64,000 bases of DNA from Acinetobacter tandoii DSM 14970 = CIP 107469 (lineage in GTDB: Bacteria; Pseudomonadota; Gammaproteobacteria; Pseudomonadales; Moraxellaceae): the NCBI RefSeq assembly GCF_000400735.1, contig NZ_KE007368.1:122997-186996 (forward strand), read 5' to 3'. Positions 42,654 to 50,547 of the stretch are shown here, in pieces (within the stretch, counting starts at the first letter, position 1; every line of letters starts with the position of its first letter). The notes under the pieces were generated by a model. The model was not told where the DNA came from. It saw nothing but the letters and a program-made list of their open reading frames with translations, and did no database searches. The translations under genes were made by a program, and so were the position numbers.

Positions 42654-43796
42654 TTACGGCGTTAGGGCTAAGATCCTAGCAACATTCTGACAGGTTCTTT
42701 CCAAATTCTTCTCAGCATTTTCTAAAGCGGTTTGCAAATCACAAGCACCATCCATAATACCAAAAATCGCAGTAAAACCTTCTGCATAAAGTTCTTCTAT
42801 GCCCTCACCCACATAACCCGCACAAGCAATCACAGGCGTATTCAATCTTTTGGCAACTTGTGCGACACCATAGGGTGTTTTACCAAATTTAGTCTGGAAA
42901 TCTATCCCACCCTCTCCAGTAAAGACAAAATCGGCCTGTTTGATTTTTTCAGCCAATCGTGTCTCTTCAATCACAATGTCTACGCCAGAACGAAGGGTTG
43001 CTCCTGCAAATGCCATTAAGCCAAAACCCAAGCCACCTGCGGCACCCGCGCCAGCAACATGAGCATAATCCACTTGAAGTTGCGATTTAACCAAGCCAGC
43101 AAAATACTTTAGGTTCTGGTCTAATTGCTCCACCATGGTTGGATTTGCCCCTTTCTGTGGAGCAAATATGTAAGCCGCACCGTGTTCACCATAGAGCGGA
43201 TTATTCACATCACTGGCAATCAGCATCTCAACGTGTGCCAATCGAGTATCTAAATTTGATAAATCAATCTGGCTAATCTGATGTAATTGCCCGCCACCCT
43301 GAACCACCTCTTGTCCAGCAACATCTAAAAATCGGACACCAAGTGCTTGAGCCATACCCATGCCTGCATCATTGGTAACACTGCCACCGAGTCCAATAAT
43401 GATTTTTTTAACTCCATGATCAAGAACCAGTTGAATCATTTCCCCCGTTCCAAAAGTCGATGTTAAGGCAGGGTTTCGCTCCGAAGGCTCCAGTAAATGA
43501 ATGCCATTGGCTTTCGCCATTTCAATCACAGCCGTTTGCCCTTCATCAATCAAGCCAAAATATGTCTCGACTTTCTGTTCAATGAAAGGACCCGACACAC
43601 TACAGCTCACCATCTCGCCATGCGCAGCAGCAACCAAAGCATCCACTGTTCCCTCACCGCCATCTGCCATCGGAACATGGAGATATTGAGCATCTGGAAA
43701 AATACGTTGTAAGCCACGTTGCATGGCTTGGCAAGCCTGTTGTGCAGTCATACTTTCTTTAAAAGAGTCTGGAGCAAGTACAAAGGTTTTAGGCAT
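42654..43796 (-). CDS. glxK: Glycerate kinase
   Basis: Phosphorylates D-glycerate (to 2-phosphoglycerate in the class II-like GlxK/GarK family), entering glycolysis. The 380-residue protein shows the family signatures APDSFKESMTA (about 8-18), ADGGEGTVDAL, IGLGGSVTNDAGMGMAQALG and FTGEGGIDFQTKFGKTP. No glyoxylate or glycerate catabolic partner genes are adjacent, so the pathway context is not given. There is no clear Shine-Dalgarno before the ATG. Upstream lies a terminator serving the HdeD-like gene. Confidence 0.93.
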   Translation of the reverse strand: MPKTFVLAPDSFKESMTAQQACQAMQRGLQRIFPDAQYLHVPMADGGEGTVDALVAAAHGEMVSCSVSGPFIEQKVETYFGLIDEGQTAVIEMAKANGIHLLEPSERNPALTSTFGTGEMIQLVLDHGVKKIIIGLGGSVTNDAGMGMAQALGVRFLDVAGQEVVQGGGQLHQISQIDLSNLDTRLAHVEMLIASDVNNPLYGEHGAAYIFAPQKGANPTMVEQLDQNLKYFAGLVKSQLQVDYAHVAGAGAAGGLGFGLMAFAGATLRSGVDIVIEETRLAEKIKQADFVFTGEGGIDFQTKFGKTPYGVAQVAKRLNTPVIACAGYVGEGIEELYAEGFTAIFGIMDGACDLQTALENAEKNLERTCQNVARILALTP

Positions 43797-43840
43797 CGCA
43801 ATTGTGCTTTTTAAGATGGATTATCCTCAATCATACGCAA

Positions 43841-43866
43841 TAAAAAAGAGTGCATATAGCACTCTT
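43841..43866 (-). terminator. Terminator of the HdeD-like gene
   Basis: The stem AAGAGTGC / GCACTCTT with a 5-nt loop is followed by a U-run in the leftward direction. Confidence 0.88.
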
Positions 43867-43890
43867 GATCCACTTAATCAGCTGTAATAA

Positions 43891-44463
43891 TTACACATCA
43901 GCAGAACTTTTTGGCACCTCATGCTTAATATAAGAGGCCAAAGTTAAATAGTTAATGCCTTGGAATAGAATATCTATCGCCAAAAACATACCCAACACCC
44001 AAAACGGCGCTGTTGGTGACATTAAGATAATTACCCCTGTCATAAAGGTAAGAACTCCTGAGAACAGCGTCCAGCCCCAACCTGCCAAAGGCCTGAAGAT
44101 AAAAGCATTAATACTTCGTACAATCCCTGCAATCACCAAAAAAATAGCCAAGAAACTGGTCAATACAATTGCAGTTTTCACTGGTGTGGTAAAAGCATAA
44201 TAACCCGCGATCAGATAGAAAATAGCAAAAGCAGCCCAAAGCCAGCGATAACCACCTTCAAAGATTTTAAAAGCTGCAATAAAGTGGAGTACCCCACCAA
44301 TCATCATCAAAAGACCAAACAAATAAACTGCAGATAAGGTGGCAAATGGTAAAGATGCTAATAAGACCAGACCAAATAAAGTCAGGAGTACACCTAAAAC
44401 TAAATACCATTTCCGATTTTCATGTAATTGATGACGGACAAGATCATTTCCAACTGTTTTCAT
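43891..44463 (-). CDS. HdeD-family (DUF308) membrane protein
   Basis: A 190-residue inner-membrane protein with six hydrophobic helices in pairs, the layout of HdeD/DUF308 proteins; the repeated GLLMMIGGVLHFIAAFKIFEGG and GWTLFSGVLTFMTGVIILM elements are typical. E. coli HdeD helps acid survival at high cell density; function here is assumed only by family. The ATG is preferred over an in-frame TTG 12 bp upstream because GAG lies 8-10 nt before it. Three DnaA boxes lie about 80-130 bp upstream of its start. Confidence 0.85.
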   Translation of the reverse strand: MKTVGNDLVRHQLHENRKWYLVLGVLLTLFGLVLLASLPFATLSAVYLFGLLMMIGGVLHFIAAFKIFEGGYRWLWAAFAIFYLIAGYYAFTTPVKTAIVLTSFLAIFLVIAGIVRSINAFIFRPLAGWGWTLFSGVLTFMTGVIILMSPTAPFWVLGMFLAIDILFQGINYLTLASYIKHEVPKSSADV

Positions 44464-44540
44464 AATTTTTCTCAAGTACTTACAATGGAATGCAATTATT
44501 GTGGTCTTTTTTTCCGTAACTGTCTGTTATCAATCTGCAT

Positions 44541-44594
44541 CTTTTTTATCCACATTAGTCTTCCCTTCTGTGGATAAAAAAGCACTTATACACA
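44541..44594. promoter_or_regulatory. Cluster of three consensus DnaA boxes, two within a 14-bp inverted repeat
   Basis: TTATCCACA (44546-44554), its inverse TGTGGATAA (44569-44577) and TTATACACA (44586-44594) all match the strict DnaA box TTATNCACA. The first two form the core of a perfect 14-bp inverted repeat (44541-44554 with 44569-44582, 14-nt loop). No U-run follows on either strand, so it does not look like a terminator. The cluster lies between the stop codon of the metalloprotease-like gene and the promoter region of the HdeD-like gene. Confidence 0.7.
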
Positions 44595-44597
44595 GCT

Positions 44598-45362
44598 TTA
44601 TTTAATCCAACCAATTTCCAGTGCTGTAATTTCGTTGAGTAACGTATCTTGTAAATGGTCTGGCATTTTACTTTTATCGGCAGAAACAGGAATATGCCCC
44701 GCCATTAACTCTGCTTTGGCTTGTGGAAATAAAGGCTGTTGTTTCGGATAAGCATAGCCTTGAGGATAGAGCGGTTGTCCTGTCGCAGCGTCATATTTAT
44801 CGGTTGCACCAAAGGCATGTAATAGCTCATGTACCAAAACAATTTGATTCTGCTCATTTTGTTTTTTACTGGCATACAAATTCACTGCACCAATACGGCC
44901 TTTTTCCAAAGCAGTAGAGTGTTTTAATTCACGTGTACGTTCAGGATCGTAATAATTTAAATACAGCGTAACTGCAGAAGTACCATCACTTCGCTCATGC
45001 TGTTGCCAATCATAAAAGCGGAATTTTAGACTCCACAATATGATATCGAGCATGTTCGCCTGCTCTGGTACCTTTGGTGGTTTTTGGGTTAATTCACGTC
45101 CTAAATTTAAATAAACGTGTATAGGTTGACCACGATAATGTGCTGACATTTGCTGGAGATAAGGCTGCACAGCAGCAAGATCACTTAAAGATAATTGTTG
45201 AATATACTGTTGTGTACTGGCTTGATCATCGGCATTAATAGGATGCAGCAATACAATAATCGGTTTATCCCAGTTCTGATTTTGATCGCGCCAAGCGTTT
45301 ACCGCCACAATCAACAATATGACCAGTAAACATAACACACGAATATTTTTCCACATTTTCAT
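44598..45362 (-). CDS. Membrane-anchored putative zinc metalloprotease (HExxH)
   Basis: A 254-residue protein with an N-terminal signal anchor (about 7-23) that would place the rest in the periplasm. The motif HELLHAFGATDKYD (about 181-194) supplies an HExxH zinc site with a third ligand likely in the following His/Asp stretch; the mid region contains LYLNYYDPER. The family is not one I can name. The function is inferred from the motif only. The gene runs leftward and its stop codon is 4 bp from a DnaA-box cluster. Confidence 0.65.
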   Translation of the reverse strand: MKMWKNIRVLCLLVILLIVAVNAWRDQNQNWDKPIIVLLHPINADDQASTQQYIQQLSLSDLAAVQPYLQQMSAHYRGQPIHVYLNLGRELTQKPPKVPEQANMLDIILWSLKFRFYDWQQHERSDGTSAVTLYLNYYDPERTRELKHSTALEKGRIGAVNLYASKKQNEQNQIVLVHELLHAFGATDKYDAATGQPLYPQGYAYPKQQPLFPQAKAELMAGHIPVSADKSKMPDHLQDTLLNEITALEIGWIK

Positions 45363-45405
45363 CTCAAACTTTTTCTTTAATTTTATACGAATAGCAACTT
45401 ACTGA

Positions 45406-45852
45406 TTAAATGATTCTTAATAGTTCTAACGGTGACTGTACAGCAAAGTTATCCCACACAAAATCATAAAGTCTTCTTTGGTTGGAAAATACAGCCAAGG
45501 TTTTCGCCTCGGATAAACTACACCATTGATACGCTGTATGTTCATGATTTAGACAAACTGCTTGCCCAGGCTGACAAAAGCCTACAAATGCTGGAATCAC
45601 CTCAATAACATTCAAACTCGGTTCATAAAACTGCTCTAAATAATCCGCACTAAACAAGTGCTGCACCTGAATTGCTGTTTCTTCTTTAATTTCACGTAAT
45701 ATCGCTTGGCTTGCGGTTTCACCGTCTTCCACCTTGCCTGCAACGTGACACCAAAAATTGCCTTTTACCCGTTTCATCAGCAATATTTTAAGTTCACCCT
45801 CAATTTCTGACAGTAAAACTGCCGACACAACAATAGAACGAATTGGAATCAT
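45406..45852 (-). CDS. Nudix hydrolase
   Basis: A 148-residue Nudix-fold enzyme. The Nudix box runs GKVEDGETASQAILREIKEE (about 39-58): Gly, the first Glu and the REI-x-EE core are intact and would bind Mg2+, but the closing Gly is replaced by Ala (ETAI). The general shape recalls dihydroneopterin-triphosphate pyrophosphohydrolases (NudB), which would feed folate synthesis, though the substrate cannot be set. AGG precedes the ATG. Neighbours (topA upstream, metalloprotease downstream) give no hint. Confidence 0.85.
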   Translation of the reverse strand: MIPIRSIVVSAVLLSEIEGELKILLMKRVKGNFWCHVAGKVEDGETASQAILREIKEETAIQVQHLFSADYLEQFYEPSLNVIEVIPAFVGFCQPGQAVCLNHEHTAYQWCSLSEAKTLAVFSNQRRLYDFVWDNFAVQSPLELLRII

Positions 45853-45891
45853 GAATTAACCTAAATCTTTTTTGTTTATTTATAAGTACAA

Positions 45892-45921
45892 TATAAAAAA
45901 TGCCCACCGAAGTGAGCATTT
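45892..45921 (-). terminator. Terminator of topA
   Basis: The stem AAATGCCCAC / GTGAGCATTT, closed by one G-U pair in the leftward RNA, has a 4-nt loop and is followed by a U-run. Confidence 0.85.
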
Positions 45922-45941
45922 CTATTCAAGTATTGATGTGA

Positions 45942-48587
45942 TTAAGCTTCAACCCACTTCCCATCTTGGAAAACCAACGACCATTTGGTCTGTTTTCCTT
46001 CAAGCGTTTCCGAACCAATATATTGTGCTTGGTTCTTACGGCTAAATTTTACCAAGGTTGGATTGCCTTCTGGGTCAACATCGGGCGCTTGCAAAATAAA
46101 TTGGTATTTTGGATCAAGTTGATCAGCAACACTACGAAGTTCCGAAACCTTAGGTGCACGTGTTTCACGTACTTTTGGGAACTTACTTGCTGCTAAAAAT
46201 AGACCTGCTGCCCCATCGCGTAATACAAAGAAATCATCGTGCTTGGCGGAACGCAAGTGTTCCATTTTAATTGGGTCCACACGTGGAGGTGCAGGCTGAC
46301 CGCTTTTCAATACCTTGCGGGTATTGTCACAACTCATGCAAGCAAAGTACGGACCAAAACGACCTGTCTTGAGTTGCATTTCACCATCACACTTATCACA
46401 TGGAATGGTTGGGCCATCATAACCTTTGATTTTGAACTCACCTTCTTCTAGTTCAAAACCAGCACAATCAGGGTTATTACCGCAAATATGCAGTTTACGC
46501 CCACCATCAATCACATAACTGTCCATTGCTGTTGAGCAAATCGGGCAGCGCTTTTTCGACATCAAATCTGCTGTTTCTGCAGAATCATCATCAGAAAGTG
46601 CAGCCAAAGATTCCACAGGCGTTAAGTTCAGTGTACCTTTACAGCGTTCTTTCGGTGGCAAGTTATAGCCTGAACAGCCCAAGAAGACACCTGTCGTTCC
46701 TGTACGAATCTGCATTGGTCGAGAACATTCTGGACAATGTACTGCATCCACTTCTACAGGTTGATTGCGGCGCATACCACTTTCACCTTGTGCATTGGTC
46801 AGACGCGTTTTGAAATCGCCATAGAAGCTGTCAAGTAACTCTTTCCAATTACGTTCACCATCAGCTACTTTATCCAGCTGACCTTCCAAGTCCGCAGTAA
46901 AGTCATAGTTCATGAGGTTATTGAAACTTTCATCCAAGCGATCAGTAACAATCTCACCCATTTTTTCTGCATATAGACGACGGTTTTCCAGTTTCACATA
47001 ACCACGGTCTTGAATAGTCGAAATAATTGCAGCATAAGTTGATGGTCGCCCAATACCCTTTTTCTCAAGCTCTTTCACCAACGACGCTTCAGTAAAACGC
47101 GCAGGTGGCTTAGTAAAATGCTGTGAAGGATCGAGTTTTTCTAGATTCAATACCTCACCCACTTTCACCGCAGGCAAGAGCACATCATCATCAGATTTAT
47201 TTTGACCACGAACTTTGGTAAAGCCATCAAACACCAAGGTACGACCTTTGGCTTTCAGTTCAACACCATTGGCATCGACCAAAATTGTGGAAGATAAATA
47301 TTCAGCAGGTGTCATCTGACATGCCACAAACTGACGCCAGATCAGATCATACAAACGCTGTGCATCACGCTCTACACCCGCCAAACTATCGCCTTTTAAA
47401 CCGACATTGGATGGACGAATCGCTTCATGCGCTTCTTGTGCACCCGCTTTATTGCCATAACGATTTGGTTTCGCAGGAAGGTATTTTCCGCCAAACTCAG
47501 TTTCAATATGGTGACGCACCATATTCACCGCATCGTCACTTAAAAAAGTAGAGTCCGTACGCATATAGGTAATAAAACCTGCTTCATACAAACGCTGCGC
47601 CAACATCATGGTTTTCTTGACTGAAAAACCTAAACGCGTGCTGGCTGCTTGCTGTAAAGTCGAGGTGATATAGGGCGCACTTGGATTGACCTTGGTCGGT
47701 TTATCCTCACGTGCTGAAACTTTATAATCCGCATCTTTCAAAATTTTCAATAAAGCATCGGTTTCAGCTTTATTGCGTAATTTTAGGGTTTTGCCCGCTT
47801 GCTTCACCGCTTCTAAACGAATTTCATCGCTTGAAGATTTGGTGTCTGCAAACACCTGCCAATATTCTTCAGGAACAAAGGCACGAATTTCACGCTCACG
47901 TTCTACCACCAGTTTGACGGCTACAGACTGAACGCGTCCTGCAGATAAACCACGGGCAATTTTCTCCCACAATAAAGGAGAAATCATAAAGCCAACCACA
48001 CGGTCAAGGAAACGACGCGCCTGTTGTGCATTGACTTTATTGGTGTCTAAACGTGCTGGATGCTTAAAGGCTTCTTGAATGGCATTTTTGGTAATCTCGT
48101 TAAATACCACACGCTGATAACGCGAATCATCACCGCCAATCACTTCTTTTAAATGCCAAGCAATCGCTTCTCCTTCACGGTCCAAGTCCGTTGCGAGATA
48201 AACTTCATCGACTTGCGATGCCAGTTTTTTTAATTCAGCGACCACATTTTCTTTGCCTGGTAGCACTTCATAATGTGCCTTCCAGTCATGTTCAGGATCA
48301 ACCCCCATACGGTTAACCAAAGCTTGTTGTGCTTTCTCCGCTTTTTGTGCTTCGGTCAATTTGGTGCGAGTTGCTGTGGTTTTTTTATCCGCAGTTTTAC
48401 CTGAACCACCCGTCGGCAAGTCACGTACATGACCTACAGAGGATTTTACAATGTAATTTGAACCTAAATATTTGTTGATTGTTTTCGCTTTTGCAGGCGA
48501 CTCCACAATCACTAAGGCACGTTTATTCCCAGCATCAGAAGCTTTTGCTGTTGTGCTTTTGGATGTGGATCGAGGAGCATTCGCCAT
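45942..48587 (-). CDS. topA: DNA topoisomerase I
   Basis: Type IA topoisomerase that relaxes negative supercoils. The 881-residue protein has a Toprim domain ([14 protein letters not shown], and the acidic triad in TDLDREGE with Asp134, Asp136, Glu138), the active-site Tyr341 in [11 protein letters not shown], and a C-terminal region with three four-cysteine zinc ribbons (starting at CPECSRP, CPICSTA and CDKCDGE) followed by basic domains. The N-terminus has an extra Ser/Thr/Lys-rich stretch of about 20 residues, and there is an insertion (about 58-100) in the Toprim domain, as in other Moraxellaceae-type enzymes. Monocistronic with its own terminator. Confidence 0.97.
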   Translation of the reverse strand: MANAPRSTSKSTTAKASDAGNKRALVIVESPAKAKTINKYLGSNYIVKSSVGHVRDLPTGGSGKTADKKTTATRTKLTEAQKAEKAQQALVNRMGVDPEHDWKAHYEVLPGKENVVAELKKLASQVDEVYLATDLDREGEAIAWHLKEVIGGDDSRYQRVVFNEITKNAIQEAFKHPARLDTNKVNAQQARRFLDRVVGFMISPLLWEKIARGLSAGRVQSVAVKLVVEREREIRAFVPEEYWQVFADTKSSSDEIRLEAVKQAGKTLKLRNKAETDALLKILKDADYKVSAREDKPTKVNPSAPYITSTLQQAASTRLGFSVKKTMMLAQRLYEAGFITYMRTDSTFLSDDAVNMVRHHIETEFGGKYLPAKPNRYGNKAGAQEAHEAIRPSNVGLKGDSLAGVERDAQRLYDLIWRQFVACQMTPAEYLSSTILVDANGVELKAKGRTLVFDGFTKVRGQNKSDDDVLLPAVKVGEVLNLEKLDPSQHFTKPPARFTEASLVKELEKKGIGRPSTYAAIISTIQDRGYVKLENRRLYAEKMGEIVTDRLDESFNNLMNYDFTADLEGQLDKVADGERNWKELLDSFYGDFKTRLTNAQGESGMRRNQPVEVDAVHCPECSRPMQIRTGTTGVFLGCSGYNLPPKERCKGTLNLTPVESLAALSDDDSAETADLMSKKRCPICSTAMDSYVIDGGRKLHICGNNPDCAGFELEEGEFKIKGYDGPTIPCDKCDGEMQLKTGRFGPYFACMSCDNTRKVLKSGQPAPPRVDPIKMEHLRSAKHDDFFVLRDGAAGLFLAASKFPKVRETRAPKVSELRSVADQLDPKYQFILQAPDVDPEGNPTLVKFSRKNQAQYIGSETLEGKQTKWSLVFQDGKWVEA

Positions 48588-48623
48588 AGTTAACCGTTTT
48601 TCCTATTTCAGTAAATCTTAAAA

Positions 48624-49073
48624 TTAAAGTTCAGCCAAAGCATGTAAATATGCTTTGATATCTTCTAATTGGGTTGCTTTTAAATCAGCTTCTTCATCCC
48701 AATAGAGTCCTACACAGTTTGCCTGCATATCAATAGCATAAATGCCCTTTAATGCAATTGGAAAATTATTAAATTTTTCATCACCATGCACTAACTTGAG
48801 CTGTTGATCTTCAACACGGGCACGCATCAGCGGCAAACGTGCATCTGGAATCAGAACACTATAATACGCGACCATACTGGCACGATTTGAAGATGCCAAC
48901 GGAATTTTAGTCCAATCTGGTGCTGCCACTAGGCGTGGGTGTAACCCCATTTTTCGTGCTTTTTCGCGCATTATGCCCAATGCTTTTTCTCGAGGGCTAA
49001 CACGGAGTCCTAAAATTGACCCGAGCACAAATACAATAATGACAACAGCAACCCAAATTCCTGTATTTTCCAT
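48624..49073 (-). CDS. Membrane-anchored protein of unknown function
   Basis: A 149-residue protein with one N-terminal membrane helix (about 5-23, GIWVAVVIIVFVLGSILGL) and a soluble domain of about 125 residues, probably cytosolic given the basic RVSPREKALGIMREKARKMG after the helix. The soluble part contains a segment (LHPRLVAAPDW, MVAYYSVLIP) I do not recognise. AAGG precedes the ATG. It is upstream of topA in the same direction with 36 bp between and may be co-transcribed with it. Function is unknown. Confidence 0.65.
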   Translation of the reverse strand: MENTGIWVAVVIIVFVLGSILGLRVSPREKALGIMREKARKMGLHPRLVAAPDWTKIPLASSNRASMVAYYSVLIPDARLPLMRARVEDQQLKLVHGDEKFNNFPIALKGIYAIDMQANCVGLYWDEEADLKATQLEDIKAYLHALAEL

Positions 49074-49143
49074 AGCAAAACCTTTTTTGTCTTTTATTAG
49101 AGTTGCATAAGCACAATATAAAACGCAAGTTGGAACGATGAAA

Positions 49144-50136
49144 TTAATTTAGGAACATTTCATGACTATATAAGACTTCATGTCCGTTCCAATAAATATA
49201 ACCTTTCTCGATCAACTCTTTGAGTAACAAACGCACATCCGCTTTGGGAAACATTTGCTCTAATAAATCACGTAAAGCATAAATGTCTTTTGGCTTATCA
49301 TTTTTCAATTCGCGTAGTTTTTTCGCCACTTCAAGCTGGACAGGGTCAATTTTTCCAAAATCTTTAAATAAAGCATCTTGTGCCTTTTGCAGATCTGGTT
49401 CCGCAGAGGGTAATTCGGCCGAAATCTGTAACTGCTCTACTGCTTGCGCTAGGTTGGTTGAGGGCACCAACTCTGCTTGGTCTTGTTCAAGATGTAGCTG
49501 CGCCCACTGCTTTAATACTTTCTTACGAAAGTTAATCTGCTCATCATAACGTTTGACGATTTTCAGATTAATCAACATACCAACCACGTGCTGCGCTTTC
49601 TCTGGCACCAACTGTAGAATGTTCATGACAGAATTTTTTAATGAATCAATGGTATTGGGTTTGCCTGACATGTTTGCCAAAGCATCACAATACTGCTTCA
49701 CCATTTTTAAGTATGGTTTACGTTGAATGACATCTAAGCTTGGAATTTTATATTTGGGTTTGCTAATTTCAGCTGCATCTTGAATTAGAGTCAAGCTACA
49801 AGTCAGTGCCGACCCGCGCATTAATTCAATTAAAATAGCACTGGTTTTTGCTGCCGAAATGACTTCTACATGGGTGTCGGGTTCGAGTAAAGCCATTAAC
49901 TGCCCAACGACTACCGCATATTCAAACTCTTTCTCTTTAGCTTGAGCGGTTTCTAAAATCACCACTTGCCCTGTATTGACCCACATCGCAAATTCAGTCA
50001 GATCTTCCAGCGTATACGCAAACTGCCCTTTGCAATTAAACAAATACAACGTCGGATAATGCTGCACCAAATCGCGTAGCATTTTTGCCGTTGGCATATT
50101 ATTTTCTAGATCGAACAAAACCGCTTTAGCAGACAT
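49144..50136 (-). CDS. PIN/NYN-like domain protein with winged-helix-like C-terminus
   Basis: A 330-residue cytosolic protein. The N-terminal 150 residues begin AVLFDLENNMP, the hallmark of NYN/PIN-like nuclease domains, with hydrophobic strands and further acidic residues (LETAQAKEKEFEYA). The C-terminal 60 residues (VAKKLRELKN, LLKELIEKGYIYWNGHEVLYS) look like a winged helix. It may be an RNase or RNA-binding regulator; the full catalytic Asp set cannot be confirmed by eye. The start is the ATG giving MSAKAVLF; an in-frame TTG 57 bp upstream is less likely. Neither has a clear ribosome site. Confidence 0.6.
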   Translation of the reverse strand: MSAKAVLFDLENNMPTAKMLRDLVQHYPTLYLFNCKGQFAYTLEDLTEFAMWVNTGQVVILETAQAKEKEFEYAVVVGQLMALLEPDTHVEVISAAKTSAILIELMRGSALTCSLTLIQDAAEISKPKYKIPSLDVIQRKPYLKMVKQYCDALANMSGKPNTIDSLKNSVMNILQLVPEKAQHVVGMLINLKIVKRYDEQINFRKKVLKQWAQLHLEQDQAELVPSTNLAQAVEQLQISAELPSAEPDLQKAQDALFKDFGKIDPVQLEVAKKLRELKNDKPKDIYALRDLLEQMFPKADVRLLLKELIEKGYIYWNGHEVLYSHEMFLN

Positions 50137-50268
50137 AAATACAAAATCATGAGAGATAAGCAAAGAGCGTGCATTAGAACGGGAAGCGGGCAAAAGGTCA
50201 AGCCTAGCCCATCGCTCTCTTGTTGGAGATACAAGAATAAACCATGCTAATCAAGCCTCACAACTAGA

Positions 50269-50514
50269 TCAATAGTGCGGTGGTCTATTGCTTAAAGGGT
50301 CAAAAGCTTCGATCCCTTCAGATAAATCAGCAGATTCTACCCGTTGATAAAGAAGCTGCATTTGTTTTTTTAAATCAGCGATTTCGGCATTTTGGCGAAT
50401 CACTTGTTCATTTAACTGTTCAACTAAATCATCTAAAAATGCAATTCGGACTTGCAAATCTTCAATGGGTGCGGAAAATGACGCGTGATTATCTAGATTT
50501 TGTTGTTTAGTCAT
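50269..50514 (-). CDS. slyX: SlyX-family protein
   Basis: An 81-residue coiled-coil protein. The heptad region (about 17-62: IEDLQVRIAFLDDLVEQLNEQV...) and the PPHY C-terminus are diagnostic of SlyX. Function is unknown; in E. coli it is encoded opposite slyD, but here no slyD is adjacent. GAGGA precedes the ATG. The gene is divergent from uup, with only 33 bp between starts, so promoters overlap. Confidence 0.9.
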   Translation of the reverse strand: MTKQQNLDNHASFSAPIEDLQVRIAFLDDLVEQLNEQVIRQNAEIADLKKQMQLLYQRVESADLSEGIEAFDPLSNRPPHY

Positions 50515-50547
50515 TTAAAGTCCTCATTTGAGATTTCAGGAAACATT

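Noticed and set aside
44541..44582. The 14-bp inverted repeat as a transcription terminator
   Set aside because: On both strands the U-rich side precedes the stem rather than follows it, and the arms are consensus DnaA boxes.
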